Shown: positions 1 to 8,484 of the stretch, one piece after another
How positions within the stretch are numbered: position 1 is the first letter of the stretch
How the letters are laid out: every line of letters starts with the position of its first letter
Assembly: GCF_030142155.1 (NCBI RefSeq)
Contig: NZ_CP126247.1
Location: 3,596,001-3,660,000, forward strand
DNA length: 64,000 bases
Direction of reading: 5' to 3'
From: Arthrobacter sp. zg-Y820
Lineage (GTDB): Bacteria; Actinomycetota; Actinomycetes; Actinomycetales; Micrococcaceae
Position numbers and translations under genes: made by a program
Notes under the pieces: generated by a model
Databases searched by the model: none
The model's input: the letters and a program-made list of their open reading frames with translations, nothing else
What the model was told of the DNA's origin: nothing

Positions 1-558
1 GGCCGGCCGCTGACGCCGCTGCGCGCCGGAAATCCGCACGACGTCCTGTATTTGGGCTCGTTCTCGAAGATCTTTGCGCCCGGCGTGCGCGTGGGTTGGG
101 CACTGGTTCCCAAACACCTGCACCGCCGCTTTTACCTGGCCTGCGAAGCCGTGGTCCTCTGCCCGTCGCCGCTGACCCAAATGCTGGTCTCCGCTTACCT
201 GCGGGACTATGACTGGATGCAGCACATCCGGAACTCGCGGGTACTGTATGCGGCTCGCTGCGCCGCCATGCTTTCGGCACTGTCAGAGCACCTGCCCGAC
301 GGCGTGAACTGGACGGTGCCCGACGGCGGGTTCTTCGTGTGGCTCAGCCTTCCGGAGGGCGTGGACACCTATCCCCTGCTGTACGAGGCCATCGACGCCG
401 GCGTGGTCTTCATTCCGGGCGCTGCCTTCACCCCGTCGGATGAGCCCTCCAACAAGCTGCGCCTGGCGTTCAGCGCCGTGTCCGAGGAGGACATCCGTGA
501 AGGAGTGCGGCGGCTGGCCCCGGTGCTGCGCCGGGCGCTGGATGCCGCTGCCGGTTAG
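1..558 (+). CDS. PLP-dependent aminotransferase, 3' part (5' end outside window)
   Basis: The reading frame is open from base 1 to a TAG at 556-558, so only the C-terminal ~185 residues are seen. The Schiff-base lysine lies in a GSFSKIFAPG motif near the left edge, followed by RVGW, and the substrate-carboxylate arginine is in the NKLRLAF segment. This is the pattern of fold-type I aminotransferases of the LysN/MocR type. Whether a GntR DNA-binding domain precedes it (MocR regulator) or it is a plain enzyme cannot be told without upstream sequence. Its stop overlaps the convergent next gene by four bases. Confidence 0.85.
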   Translation, partial: GRPLTPLRAGNPHDVLYLGSFSKIFAPGVRVGWALVPKHLHRRFYLACEAVVLCPSPLTQMLVSAYLRDYDWMQHIRNSRVLYAARCAAMLSALSEHLPDGVNWTVPDGGFFVWLSLPEGVDTYPLLYEAIDAGVVFIPGAAFTPSDEPSNKLRLAFSAVSEEDIREGVRRLAPVLRRALDAAAG

Positions 559-764
559 CGGTTCCGCCGGCGCCGCTCCAGGAAGGGAAAGACGACGGCG
601 AACAGGGCAATGATGATCAACAAGCGCCAAATCGTGCCCAGGCCCGGAAACAGGATGATGAGCAGGCTGGAGACGATAAACGCCACAGCGAGCAGCATGA
701 CCGTGCGTTTCCAGTCGATGTGCGGGGCGCCGCCTTGGCCCTGGGGGCTGCGAGGATTTGTCAT
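555..764 (-). CDS. small two-TM membrane protein
   Basis: A 69-residue protein starting at the ATG at 764 (MTNPRSPQG). A longer open frame continues upstream to 956, but that part runs antisense to nothing conserved and lacks membrane character. There are two hydrophobic segments at about residues 22-40 and 45-60 and a strongly basic C-terminus (ERRRRNR), which by the positive-inside rule is cytoplasmic. I do not recognise the family. It is convergent with the aminotransferase and sits downstream of the E2 gene on the same strand with a gap of about 120 bases, so it may be co-transcribed. Confidence 0.6.
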   Translation of the reverse strand: MTNPRSPQGQGGAPHIDWKRTVMLLAVAFIVSSLLIILFPGLGTIWRLLIIIALFAVVFPFLERRRRNR

Positions 765-885
765 GGTCCCCTGATCGTATCCGCCCGGACGCGGGACCGC
801 AGCTCCCGGCGACCCGCGGCAGCGGCCAAACCGGCCAGTCCGCTGCCGCTGCCCGGCCAAGCGCATCCCCGGCAGCCCGCCCGGA

Positions 886-2346
886 TTAGTCCAGCAGCAG
901 CGCCGGTTCCTCGAGGATCGAGGCGACGTCGGCCATGAACCGTGCCGAAAGATCACCGTCCACCACGCGGTGGTCGAACGAGCCGCCCAGCGTGGTTATC
1001 CAGCGCGGGATGACTTCGCCGTCGAGCACCCAGGGCTTTTGCTTGATCGTGCCAAAGGCCACGATCGCGACTTCCCCGGGGTTGATGATCGGCGTTCCGG
1101 TGTCAATGCCGAGCGCGCCGATGTTGGTGATGGTCAGGGTGCCGCCCCGCATGTCGGCAGGCGGCGTCTTGCCGGCGCGTGCGGTGGTCGCCAGGGCGTT
1201 GAGCGCCACTGCCAGTTCCTTCAGGGACAGGTCCTGGGCATCCTTGATGTTCGGCACCATCAAGCCGCGCGGCGTGGCTGCAGCGATGCCGAGGTTCATG
1301 AAGTGCTTGACCAGGATCTCCTCGCCCCCCCAGGTCGCGTTGACCGAGGGGTTGCGGGCCGCCGCCCAGATGACCGCCTTGGCCAGGATCAGCAGCGGGG
1401 AAACCTTGATTCCTTCGAAATCGCGCGAGGCTTTCAGCCGCTTCACGAATTCCATGGTGCGGGAGGCATCCACGTCCACGAAAATACTCACGTGCGGAGC
1501 GGTAAACGCGCTTTCGACCATCGCCTTGGCGGTGGCCCGACGCACCCCCTTCACCGGAACGCGCTCAATCCGCTGATCCCGTGGCTGCTGGGCCCCGGCC
1601 CAGAAGGTGTCGGCCGAGTCCTGCTCGGAATCACGCTGTGCCTGATAGCTGATCAGGTCCTGCTTGGTCACTTCGCCGCTGGCACCGGTTGCCGGGACGT
1701 CGGCGAGGTTGATGCCCAGGTCCTTCGCCGCCTTGCGCACCGGCGGCTTCGCCAGCACCCGCTGGATCAGGCGGCTGAGGGTATCCTGCACGGCGGCGCC
1801 GGCAGAGGCGACGCTCTGCGGGCGGGGATCTTGGCCTGCCGGCTGCGAGGAGGGCGGCGCGGGCACGCCGGCGGTTTCACTCAAGGGAGCGGAGGGCGTG
1901 GCCTCGGCCGGGTTTGCAGTGGCCGCGGCAGGCTCAGCGGGGGTGGCGGCAGGCCGGCTGACCCGCGGCCGGCGCTTCACGGCGTCGGCCTTGGGACCGG
2001 TGCCGGTGAGCGAGGCGCTGGGCTGCTCGTCGTCGTGCGCTGCCGCCGGAACGGGCGCCGGAGTCATCGGAGCACCCGGCTGTTGGCCGCCGTCGTCCGC
2101 CGGGGAACCGGCAGTGACGCTGATGATCGGCGATCCGACGTCGACGGTCTGGCCTTCCTGCACCAACAGTGCCGAGACCGTGCCGGCGTAGGGCGAGGGC
2201 AGCTCCACCAGCGACTTGGCGGTTTCAATCTCAACGATCACATCGTTGACGGCAACCGTGTCTCCGGCCTTGACCTTCCACTCGACAATGTCAGCCTCGG
2301 TCAGGCCTTCTCCAACGTCGGGAAGGTGGAACGTTCTCTCAGTCAT
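886..2346 (-). CDS. bkdC: 2-oxoacid dehydrogenase E2 (dihydrolipoamide acyltransferase)
   Basis: 486 residues. An N-terminal lipoyl domain (about 3-78) carries the lipoylated lysine at K44 in ETAKS. An Ala/Pro-rich linker (about 80-190) follows, then a peripheral subunit-binding domain (about 199-232, [12 protein letters not shown]). The C-terminal catalytic acyltransferase domain has the DHRVVDGD motif (H459, D463). E2 forms the core of the complex, moving acyl groups from E1 to CoA. It is the third gene of an E1-alpha/E1-beta/E2 operon (81-base gap to E1-beta); no E3 gene is present here. Substrate (branched-chain 2-oxoacids or pyruvate) is not decidable from sequence; the heterotetrameric E1 favours BKDH-type, so the symbol is tentative. 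Confidence 0.92.
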   Translation of the reverse strand: MTERTFHLPDVGEGLTEADIVEWKVKAGDTVAVNDVIVEIETAKSLVELPSPYAGTVSALLVQEGQTVDVGSPIISVTAGSPADDGGQQPGAPMTPAPVPAAAHDDEQPSASLTGTGPKADAVKRRPRVSRPAATPAEPAAATANPAEATPSAPLSETAGVPAPPSSQPAGQDPRPQSVASAGAAVQDTLSRLIQRVLAKPPVRKAAKDLGINLADVPATGASGEVTKQDLISYQAQRDSEQDSADTFWAGAQQPRDQRIERVPVKGVRRATAKAMVESAFTAPHVSIFVDVDASRTMEFVKRLKASRDFEGIKVSPLLILAKAVIWAAARNPSVNATWGGEEILVKHFMNLGIAAATPRGLMVPNIKDAQDLSLKELAVALNALATTARAGKTPPADMRGGTLTITNIGALGIDTGTPIINPGEVAIVAFGTIKQKPWVLDGEVIPRWITTLGGSFDHRVVDGDLSARFMADVASILEEPALLLD

Positions 2347-2427
2347 GGCTTCTCAATCTTCGTGTGCGGCAAGCTTCATGGATGGGCCTTCCGGCCGGCT
2401 GCCCGATCCGTCAGCGCGGGGAACGGG

Positions 2428-3402
2428 CTAAAAGGCGAAGGAGCGGTCCAGGGCATCCATCAGTTTGTCGATGTCCGGCAGGTAGTGCTCTTCGACCTTG
2501 GCCACGGGATAGGGCATGTGGAACCCGCCGACGCGGATGACCGGCGCCTCCAGCGACAGGAACGCGCGCTCGGTGACGCGGGCTGCAATCTCGCCGCCGA
2601 TGCCGCCGAAGGTGGGGGCCTCGTGGGTCACAATCAGCCGGCCGGTCTTGCGGACCGACTCCGTTACGGTGTCGAAGTCGATGGGGGAAATCGAGCGCAG
2701 GTCCACCACTTCGACGCTCCGCCCGTCTTCCTCGGCGGCCTTCGCGGCGGCCAGGGCCACCGGCACCAGCGGTCCGTAGGTCACGATTGTGGCGTCGGTT
2801 CCCTTCCGCAGCACATGGGCAGCGAAGGGGTCTCCGGTGGGCTGTTCGGTGTCCACGTCGCCCTTGAGCCAGTAGCGCCGCTTCGGTTCGAAAACGATCA
2901 CCGGATCCTGGCACGTCATGGCCTGCTGAATCATCCAGTAGGCGTCCTGCGGGTTCGACGGCGTCAGGATGCGCAGTCCCGCAGTGTGCGCAAACAGTGC
3001 TTCGGGGGATTCGGAGTGGTGTTCAATGGAACCGATTCCGCCGCCGTAGGGAATGCGGATGACCACCGGGGCACTGAGGGCGCCTTCGCTGCGCGAGTGC
3101 ATCTTGGCCAACTGGGTGGTGATCTGGTTGAACCCCGGGAAGACGAACCCGTCGAACTGGATTTCACAGACCGGTCGGTAGCCGCGCAGCGCGAGTCCGA
3201 TGGCGGTGCCGATGATGCCCGATTCCGCCAACGGCGTGTCCATGACCCTGCTGGCGCCGAAATCCGCCTTCAGCCCTTCGGTGACGCGGTACACGCCTCC
3301 GAGGTCGCCAATGTCTTCGCCCATGAGCAGGGACTTTGGGTTGGCCGCGAGACCGGCGCGCAGCCCGGCGTTGATGGCCTTGGCCATGGTCATGGTGCTC
3401 AT
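2428..3402 (-). CDS. bkdB: 2-oxoacid dehydrogenase E1 component, beta subunit
   Basis: 324 residues, the usual length for E1-beta. It shows the transketolase-like pyrimidine-binding domain (MGEDIGDLGGVYRVTEGL, then DTPLAESGI) and the C-terminal transketolase domain (PSNPQDAYWM; VVDLRSISPID). With E1-alpha it makes the thiamine-diphosphate-dependent alpha2beta2 enzyme that decarboxylates the 2-oxoacid and reductively acylates the lipoyl arm of E2. The start codon overlaps the E1-alpha stop in an ATGA, so translation is coupled. Confidence 0.93.
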   Translation of the reverse strand: MSTMTMAKAINAGLRAGLAANPKSLLMGEDIGDLGGVYRVTEGLKADFGASRVMDTPLAESGIIGTAIGLALRGYRPVCEIQFDGFVFPGFNQITTQLAKMHSRSEGALSAPVVIRIPYGGGIGSIEHHSESPEALFAHTAGLRILTPSNPQDAYWMIQQAMTCQDPVIVFEPKRRYWLKGDVDTEQPTGDPFAAHVLRKGTDATIVTYGPLVPVALAAAKAAEEDGRSVEVVDLRSISPIDFDTVTESVRKTGRLIVTHEAPTFGGIGGEIAARVTERAFLSLEAPVIRVGGFHMPYPVAKVEEHYLPDIDKLMDALDRSFAF

Positions 3403-4682
3403 GCGGTGGGCTCCTGGGAGTCGGCGAAGCCGGCCTCGTACCGGCGGTGGAAGTCCAGTTCCTCCTGGATCAGCGGGTGCGCTTCGGCATACACATCGGT
3501 GAAGGCGTCTTCGAATCCGGGTGCCTGCATGGCCAGGACGTCCTCGCGGAGCTTGTCGGCCATCGCCTGTCCGTCCTTGGCCAGCGTGTCGAAGAAGGCA
3601 TCATCGGCAAGGCCCGCCGCGCGCAGGTGTTTCTCCAGCCTGGTCAGCGGATCGCGCGAAACCCAGGCTTCCTCATCGGCGCTGAGACGGTACTTGGTGG
3701 GGTCATCGGCGGTCGTGTGGGCGCTCATCCGGTAGGTGAAGGCCTCGATCAGCACCGGCCCCTTTCCGGAGCGGGCGTGTTCCAGCGCCCAGCGGGTCAC
3801 CGCGTGGACAGCGACGACGTCGTTGCCGTCCACGCGGATGCCGGGGAAACCGTAGCCCTTGGCGCGGTTGGCGAGCGGAATCCTGGACTGCACTTCAGTG
3901 GGCACCGAGATGGCCCAGTGGTTGTTCTGGCAGAAGAAGACGACAGGGGCGTCATACGAGGCGGCGAAGACCATGGCCTCATGGACATCGCCCTCGGAGC
4001 TGGCGCCGTCACCGAAGTAGGCCACTGTGGCTGCCTCGGGGAGCTGCGGTTCCGCTGCCTGGTCCCGGGCCATTCCCATCGCGTAGCCGACGGCGTGCGG
4101 CACCTGTGCGGCCAGGACCAGGGTGTAGAGGTGGAAATTGGCCTCGCTGGGGTTCCAGCCGCCGTGCGAAATACCGCGGAAACGGCGCAGCAGGTGGGAC
4201 AGTTCCAGGCCGCGGGTCAGCGCGACGCCGTGCTCGCGGTAGGTCGGGAACACATAGTCCTGGGGCTGCAGAGCGCGGCCCGATCCGATCTGCGCACCTT
4301 CCTGCCCGGTCATGGGCACCCACATCACGAGTTCGCCCTGCCGCTGGAGCGCCGTGGCTTCCTGGTCAAAGCGGCGAATCGTGAACATGTCCCGATACAG
4401 CCCGCGCAGCTCCTCAGCGCCCAGCTCGGCGGCATAGGCGCCGTAGCTGCTGTCGTCCAGCCACTCCCCTTCGGGGGTCAGCAGCTGCACCATGCCGGTG
4501 CCGTCGGCAGGGCCGGCGGCGGTCGGTGCAGCGGTGCCCGGGGCGGCGGTGCCGCTCTGGCCACGGCTGGTTATTGGGGCGCCGCCGGCGCTCGAGCCGG
4601 TGCCCACGGCGCCGCCGGCGCCGCCGGGCAGGCGGGAGCCATCACCGGCTGCCGTTCGGGCAGGCGAGTGTTTGAGGTCCAT
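3399..4682 (-). CDS. bkdA: 2-oxoacid dehydrogenase E1 component, alpha subunit
   Basis: 427 residues; first gene of the operon. The thiamine-diphosphate motif is clear (GDGASSEGDVHEA ending in the NN pair of CQNNHW), as is the phosphorylation-loop-like YRMSAHTTADDP region. The first ~60 residues are a Gly/Ala/Thr-rich low-complexity extension ahead of MVQLLTPEG. The chosen ATG at 4682 is preceded by GAGGAG at good spacing, so the extension appears to be translated. Upstream lies a 43-base inverted repeat that probably controls the operon. Confidence 0.93.
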   Translation of the reverse strand: MDLKHSPARTAAGDGSRLPGGAGGAVGTGSSAGGAPITSRGQSGTAAPGTAAPTAAGPADGTGMVQLLTPEGEWLDDSSYGAYAAELGAEELRGLYRDMFTIRRFDQEATALQRQGELVMWVPMTGQEGAQIGSGRALQPQDYVFPTYREHGVALTRGLELSHLLRRFRGISHGGWNPSEANFHLYTLVLAAQVPHAVGYAMGMARDQAAEPQLPEAATVAYFGDGASSEGDVHEAMVFAASYDAPVVFFCQNNHWAISVPTEVQSRIPLANRAKGYGFPGIRVDGNDVVAVHAVTRWALEHARSGKGPVLIEAFTYRMSAHTTADDPTKYRLSADEEAWVSRDPLTRLEKHLRAAGLADDAFFDTLAKDGQAMADKLREDVLAMQAPGFEDAFTDVYAEAHPLIQEELDFHRRYEAGFADSQEPTA

Positions 4683-4725
4683 GCTTACTCCTCGCCGGGA
4701 CAGCCACCTGGCCGACCCGTGCTAG

Positions 4726-4768
4726 ATATATGCCCGCCGGGGAATAGATCACCCCGGGGAGCATATAT
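4726..4768. promoter_or_regulatory. large inverted repeat upstream of the E1/E2 operon
   Basis: Two 17-base arms (4726-4742 and 4752-4768), beginning atatatgc on one side and ending gcatatat on the other, match at 15 of 17 positions around a 9-base AT-rich spacer. It lies 44-86 bases upstream of the E1-alpha start and downstream of hisC. No T-run follows on either strand, so a dimeric regulator binding site is more likely than a terminator. No regulator gene is adjacent; the Lrp/AsnC family commonly controls such operons, but that is inference. Confidence 0.6.
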
Positions 4769-4827
4769 GCGGAACTTACTTCCCTCAGCCTAACGAGCGC
4801 ACAGGCCCGGACCGCACTTAGGACACG

Positions 4828-5967
4828 CTAGGAAACGCGTGGTCCCTTTGTATAGGTCGCACAGAGATCCAAGAATCGCGTATTGGCTTCCTCCTCACCG
4901 ACGGTGACCCGAACCCCTTCGGTGCCGAAAGCCCGGACGGCGATGGCCCTCTGCTCCGCCAACGCTGCAAACTCGGGGGTATTGTCGCCGAGTGCCAGCC
5001 AGACAAAGTTTCCCTGCGCGTCCGGAATCCGCCACCCGAGCGCCCTGAGCCCGTTGACCACGCGTGCCCGCTCTTTCACCAGTTCTTGTATTCTTTCCAC
5101 AAGTTCCCCGTGGTGCCGCAGCGACGTGACTGCTGCGGTTTCGGCGAGCTGGGAGACGGCAAACGGCACGGCAGCCACCCGCAGGTATTGCGTGATCGGC
5201 GGGTGTGAGACAGAGTACCCGACCCGAAGTCCGGCCAGTCCCGCCCCCTTCGAGAAGGTCCGCAGCACCACCACGTTGGGGTGCCGGCGGTACATGTCAA
5301 TGCCGTTCACCGCCTCGGGGTCGCGGACAAAGTCTTCGTAGGCTTCATCGATCACGACAATCACGTCGGAAGGCACCTTGGACAGGAAATCCTCCACCTG
5401 GCGGGCGGTCAGTGCCGGACCGGTGGGGTTGTTGGGAGTGCAAAGCAGGACCACGCGGGTCCGCGGAGTGACGGCGGCGGCCATCGCCTCGAGATCATGC
5501 GTGCCGTCCTCCCGGAGCGGCACTTGGACGCTCTCGGCACCGGACAGCCCCACGCTGATGGGATACGCCTCAAAGGAACGCCACGGGTAGATGACCTGGT
5601 CCTGCACGCCGTTTTCGTCTTGGCCGGCGAAGGAGGCCAGCAGCTGGTTCAGTGCGCCAAGGCTTCCGCCGCCGGTGACGATGTCATCAGCCGGGACGTC
5701 CAGGAAAGAGGCCAGCTCGGTGCGCAGAGCGGTGGAGAGCGGATCCGGGTAGCGGTTAATGTCCTGCCGGCCGCTGATCGCCTCCAGGACCACCGGAAGC
5801 GGAGGAAAGGGGTTTTCGTTGGAGGAGAGCTTGTAACTTTCCAGTCCGTCGATGACGGCGGGCGGCTTTCCGGCCGTGTAGCGGGGCAATGCACCCATTA
5901 CGCTGCGGGGACGGATCTCCGGGGCCGGAACGTCAGCTGCGTTGGTGTCATTCTCGGTAGTCGTCAT
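4828..5967 (-). CDS. hisC: histidinol-phosphate / aromatic amino acid aminotransferase
   Basis: 379 residues, class I/II PLP aminotransferase of the HisC/Pat subfamily. Visible motifs: SSNENPFPPLP near the N-terminus, CTPNNPTGP, D207 and Y210 in VVIDEAYEDF, and the PLP lysine K240 in RTFSKGAGLAGLRVGY. HisC converts imidazole-acetol phosphate plus glutamate to histidinol phosphate; Pat homologues act on phenylpyruvate. No other his genes are near, so an aromatic aminotransferase (Pat) role is equally plausible. The ATG at 5967 has only GAGGG directly against it, so the start is not strongly supported by a ribosome binding site. Confidence 0.85.
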   Translation of the reverse strand: MTTTENDTNAADVPAPEIRPRSVMGALPRYTAGKPPAVIDGLESYKLSSNENPFPPLPVVLEAISGRQDINRYPDPLSTALRTELASFLDVPADDIVTGGGSLGALNQLLASFAGQDENGVQDQVIYPWRSFEAYPISVGLSGAESVQVPLREDGTHDLEAMAAAVTPRTRVVLLCTPNNPTGPALTARQVEDFLSKVPSDVIVVIDEAYEDFVRDPEAVNGIDMYRRHPNVVVLRTFSKGAGLAGLRVGYSVSHPPITQYLRVAAVPFAVSQLAETAAVTSLRHHGELVERIQELVKERARVVNGLRALGWRIPDAQGNFVWLALGDNTPEFAALAEQRAIAVRAFGTEGVRVTVGEEEANTRFLDLCATYTKGPRVS

Positions 5968-6093
5968 CCCTCAACCCTAATAGCGTCCGCTTCCCGGCAG
6001 AGGCACGGCCGCGGCGTATGACACCACGACGCCACACAGGACCGCGGCCGGCCAGAACGGCAAACGCGGCGGACGGTGTGCCAGCATGTAGGC

Positions 6094-6492
6094 ATGCGCT
6101 TTCTGATTCGGATCCTCATCAACGCCCTGGCAGTGTGGGTGGCAGGCCTGCTGCTGCCCGGCATCGCGGTCATCGAAACCGGCGGCGCCCTGACCGGCGA
6201 TCCCACTGTCGATCTGGTGCTCGCCTACCTTTTCATCGGGTTGCTCTTCGGCCTCGTCAATGCCCTGATCCGTCCGGTCGTCAAGCTGCTGTCGCTGCCG
6301 CTGACCATCCTGACCCTGGGCCTCTTCACGATCGTCATCAATGCGGGGATGCTCATGCTCACCTCCTGGCTGAGCAGCTATACGCCGGTGGAACTGGCAG
6401 TGGACTCCTTCTTCTGGACGGGCATCCTGGCCTCGATCATTGTCAGCGTGGTGTCCCTGGTGGCGGGCTCACTGACCGGGACCCGCCGGTAA
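6094..6492 (+). CDS. four-TM 'phage holin superfamily IV' membrane protein
   Basis: 132 residues from the ATG at 6094 (MRFLIRILINALAVW); a GTG 18 bases earlier is possible but adds nothing hydrophobic. It has four hydrophobic segments and the family pattern GLVNALIRPVVKLLSLPLTILTLGLF, typical of the PF04020 group of actinobacterial membrane proteins. Despite the family name there is no phage context here, and the cellular role is unknown. It is divergent from hisC, and its 3' end overlaps the convergent hydrolase gene by 24 bases. Confidence 0.85.
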   Translation: MRFLIRILINALAVWVAGLLLPGIAVIETGGALTGDPTVDLVLAYLFIGLLFGLVNALIRPVVKLLSLPLTILTLGLFTIVINAGMLMLTSWLSSYTPVELAVDSFFWTGILASIIVSVVSLVAGSLTGTRR

Positions 6493-7887
6493 CCAGAATC
6501 CCGGCGGCGCGGCTGGACCCACCGGCATCGGCAGCGGCGACACCGGTTTCGGCAGCGGCGGGACAGTTCCCTGCCGGGGCGGAGGCAGCGCCGGGACCGT
6601 GCCCTGCCGGGGCGGCCGCTGCGCAGGAGATTGAGAAGCCGGTTTCCTGGAGAGCTTGAACAGGCCCCGCGTGGCAATGGTTCCGGGCGCGATGACCTCG
6701 GCCAGGTGCGCCAGGGACTCCTTCAGCGACGGATCACCGCTGGCGTCCGCCTGTGCGGCAAGGTCCAGGTAAACATCAAGCTGATGCGCCGGACCCAGGC
6801 CGCCGTCGCCTCCCTCAGGCACCGGTGCAGTGCCCGTGACGGTGATGCGATCTCGCGTATCGGGGTTTGATGCCCCGTCGGCGCCGGTGGCCCAATCCTC
6901 GGCATGCTCCAAATGCAACGCCCTGACGCCCTCGGGAAGGTCCCGGCCCCCGCGCGGCGCGGCCGCAGTCAAAACCATTTCCATGGTGAACTCTCCGTCC
7001 TGCGCCAGTCGCGCAGCGATGTTGACCGCATGAATTCCGCCCTCGCTGTAGCCCGTCAGAATGACTGAATCCCCGGGTGATGCTCCGGACTGCCGCAGGG
7101 CTTGGGCAACGGCTTCGGCCACATACCGGCTGTCCCCGCCCATGCCTTCGACGTTCCCGAGACTATCGAACGGATTCGATATACCCAGTGCTGGATCGTC
7201 CTGCGTTCCGGGCAGCGTGACGATCTGCAGCCGCTGACCGCCGCGGACAACCGTGAGAATTTCGATGACGCCGGCGTCCTCCTCCTCCAGGAGGCGGACG
7301 CGTTCCAGGAGACTCCGGGCGGTGCCGCCCAGCCGGACCTTCCCGTGGTTTCCGGCCTGTTTGCTGACGGCGATCGGTCCGAGGAACCCGTGGCGGCTGA
7401 GCCTGGACTCCAGCTTTTCGGCGGCGCCCTCCGTGTCCGGAAGCATCAGTTCGCTGACTATCCGATCCGGGTATCCCCAGCCGTTGTGGCCCCATAGGTA
7501 CAACGCCAGCCCCAGGGCGGGGACGCCGCGCTGAAGGGCTTTGAGCTCCTTTTCCACCCGTCCTTCAACCTCGAGATAGTTCTCGCCAGCTTTCCGAAGG
7601 CGCCGCGCCGCATCCTCCAGTTCCTCGATGCCCCGGAGGAGACCTTGAACTGCTGCATCCACCGCATCTGCAGCTCGGGCTGCCGCCTCAGGCAACGCGC
7701 TGAGCCCGCGCAATCGAAAGCAGAGATCCGTGCCGCGGAACCGCAGGTCCTGCAGCCGTTCGGAGGTGTCCTCCAGCTTTCCTCCGGTTGCTTCGAGCTC
7801 GCGGTATTCCACGGCAAGTCCCCTGGACCCGCCCTTGACTATGGGACCGCCGGGATCCTCGGTCGATGCGAGCGCCGGGGCCTTCAT
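6469..7887 (-). CDS. alpha/beta-hydrolase-like protein with helical (WXG-like) N-terminal region
   Basis: 472 residues. Residues ~25-120 are predicted helical and Ala/Glu/Arg-rich, resembling the WXG100/LXG-type N-terminal domains of type VII-associated proteins. The C-terminal ~250 residues contain a serine-hydrolase nucleophile elbow, GYSEGG, within VILTGYSEGGIHAVNIAARLA, suggesting a lipase/esterase. The tail is Pro/Gly-rich. The start abuts the stop of the upstream small gene (TAA then ATG), so the two are translationally linked. No signal peptide is present. Substrate unknown; type VII export or a contact-dependent effector role is inference only. Confidence 0.7.
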   Translation of the reverse strand: MKAPALASTEDPGGPIVKGGSRGLAVEYRELEATGGKLEDTSERLQDLRFRGTDLCFRLRGLSALPEAAARAADAVDAAVQGLLRGIEELEDAARRLRKAGENYLEVEGRVEKELKALQRGVPALGLALYLWGHNGWGYPDRIVSELMLPDTEGAAEKLESRLSRHGFLGPIAVSKQAGNHGKVRLGGTARSLLERVRLLEEEDAGVIEILTVVRGGQRLQIVTLPGTQDDPALGISNPFDSLGNVEGMGGDSRYVAEAVAQALRQSGASPGDSVILTGYSEGGIHAVNIAARLAQDGEFTMEMVLTAAAPRGGRDLPEGVRALHLEHAEDWATGADGASNPDTRDRITVTGTAPVPEGGDGGLGPAHQLDVYLDLAAQADASGDPSLKESLAHLAEVIAPGTIATRGLFKLSRKPASQSPAQRPPRQGTVPALPPPRQGTVPPLPKPVSPLPMPVGPAAPPGFWLPAGPGQ

Positions 7888-8166
7888 TTAGCTGTCCCCC
7901 GCGTTCAGCAGCCGCAGTTCGCCCGCATACCGGACGAGCACTTCCGCAGCGGCTTCAAAATCGCGCACGGTTGTGGCCATGCGGCTCACGCACCCGTGCA
8001 GAAATTCCGCGAACTCGTCGGCAGCTTCGGAGCGCCATTCCATCCTCTGCAGCTGTGGAAGGTCCCGTTCCAGCGACTCCAGCTCCTCAATCGCGGCCTG
8101 CACATATTCGGCTCCGGCTTCTGCTTCCGACATACCCGGCGGATTGTCCCCGTAGACCGGATCCAT
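7888..8166 (-). CDS. small WXG100-like protein
   Basis: 92 residues, predicted as a helical hairpin. The turn region MEWRSEAADEFAEFL resembles the W-x-G...AA..F signature of WXG100/ESX proteins, with serine at the glycine position. The ATG at 8166 has an AGGGG ribosome binding site 5 bases away. It is immediately followed by the hydrolase gene, the arrangement seen for type VII small partners and their cognate larger substrates. No EccC or other secretion machinery gene lies in the window. Confidence 0.6.
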   Translation of the reverse strand: MDPVYGDNPPGMSEAEAGAEYVQAAIEELESLERDLPQLQRMEWRSEAADEFAEFLHGCVSRMATTVRDFEAAAEVLVRYAGELRLLNAGDS

Positions 8167-8371
8167 TTGTTTCCCCTATCCCGACTGCTTGCTCCGTTCC
8201 CTGCGCCTCTGTTCTCCCACGTAACCGCACGGGCCAGTGCCGTCCTCGGATCAGTTGTGGATAAAAGCGCGCAGAGGCGGCCGCAGGCGCCGCAGTGGAG
8301 GACAGGTCAGCGGACGCACAGCAGCGAAGCTTGAGCAGCTCTCATTGATGAGGAAACAGTGGGAAACACGG

Positions 8372-8439
8372 ACGGGAGCCCGGCTGCCGCGACGCGGCCG
8401 GACTCCCGTTCCCGGTGGGGACCGGCCGCGCGGGCCGGT
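8372..8439. terminator. two GC-rich hairpins downstream of the monooxygenase unit
   Basis: One hairpin pairs 8421-8427 with 8433-8439 (7 bp, perfect). A second pairs 8372-8384 with 8397-8409 (12 of 13 bp). Both lie 45-115 bases beyond the stop of the last gene of the minus-strand unit. Neither has a T-run, so they are candidate terminators or processing sites only. The rest of the 318-base gap 8167-8484 shows no gene. Confidence 0.45.
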
Positions 8440-8484
8440 ACTCCCGATGCTCCTCAGACCGTCGTTGCTTCTGTCTGGGCTCAC

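Noticed and set aside
970-3735. 921-codon open frame on the plus strand
   Set aside because: It runs antisense through E2 and E1-beta; its His/Arg/Gly-rich product is the usual shadow of high-GC3 genes on the opposite strand.
6094-6492. 'Phage holin' as a sign of a prophage
   Set aside because: The family name is historical; no lysin, capsid or integrase genes are near.
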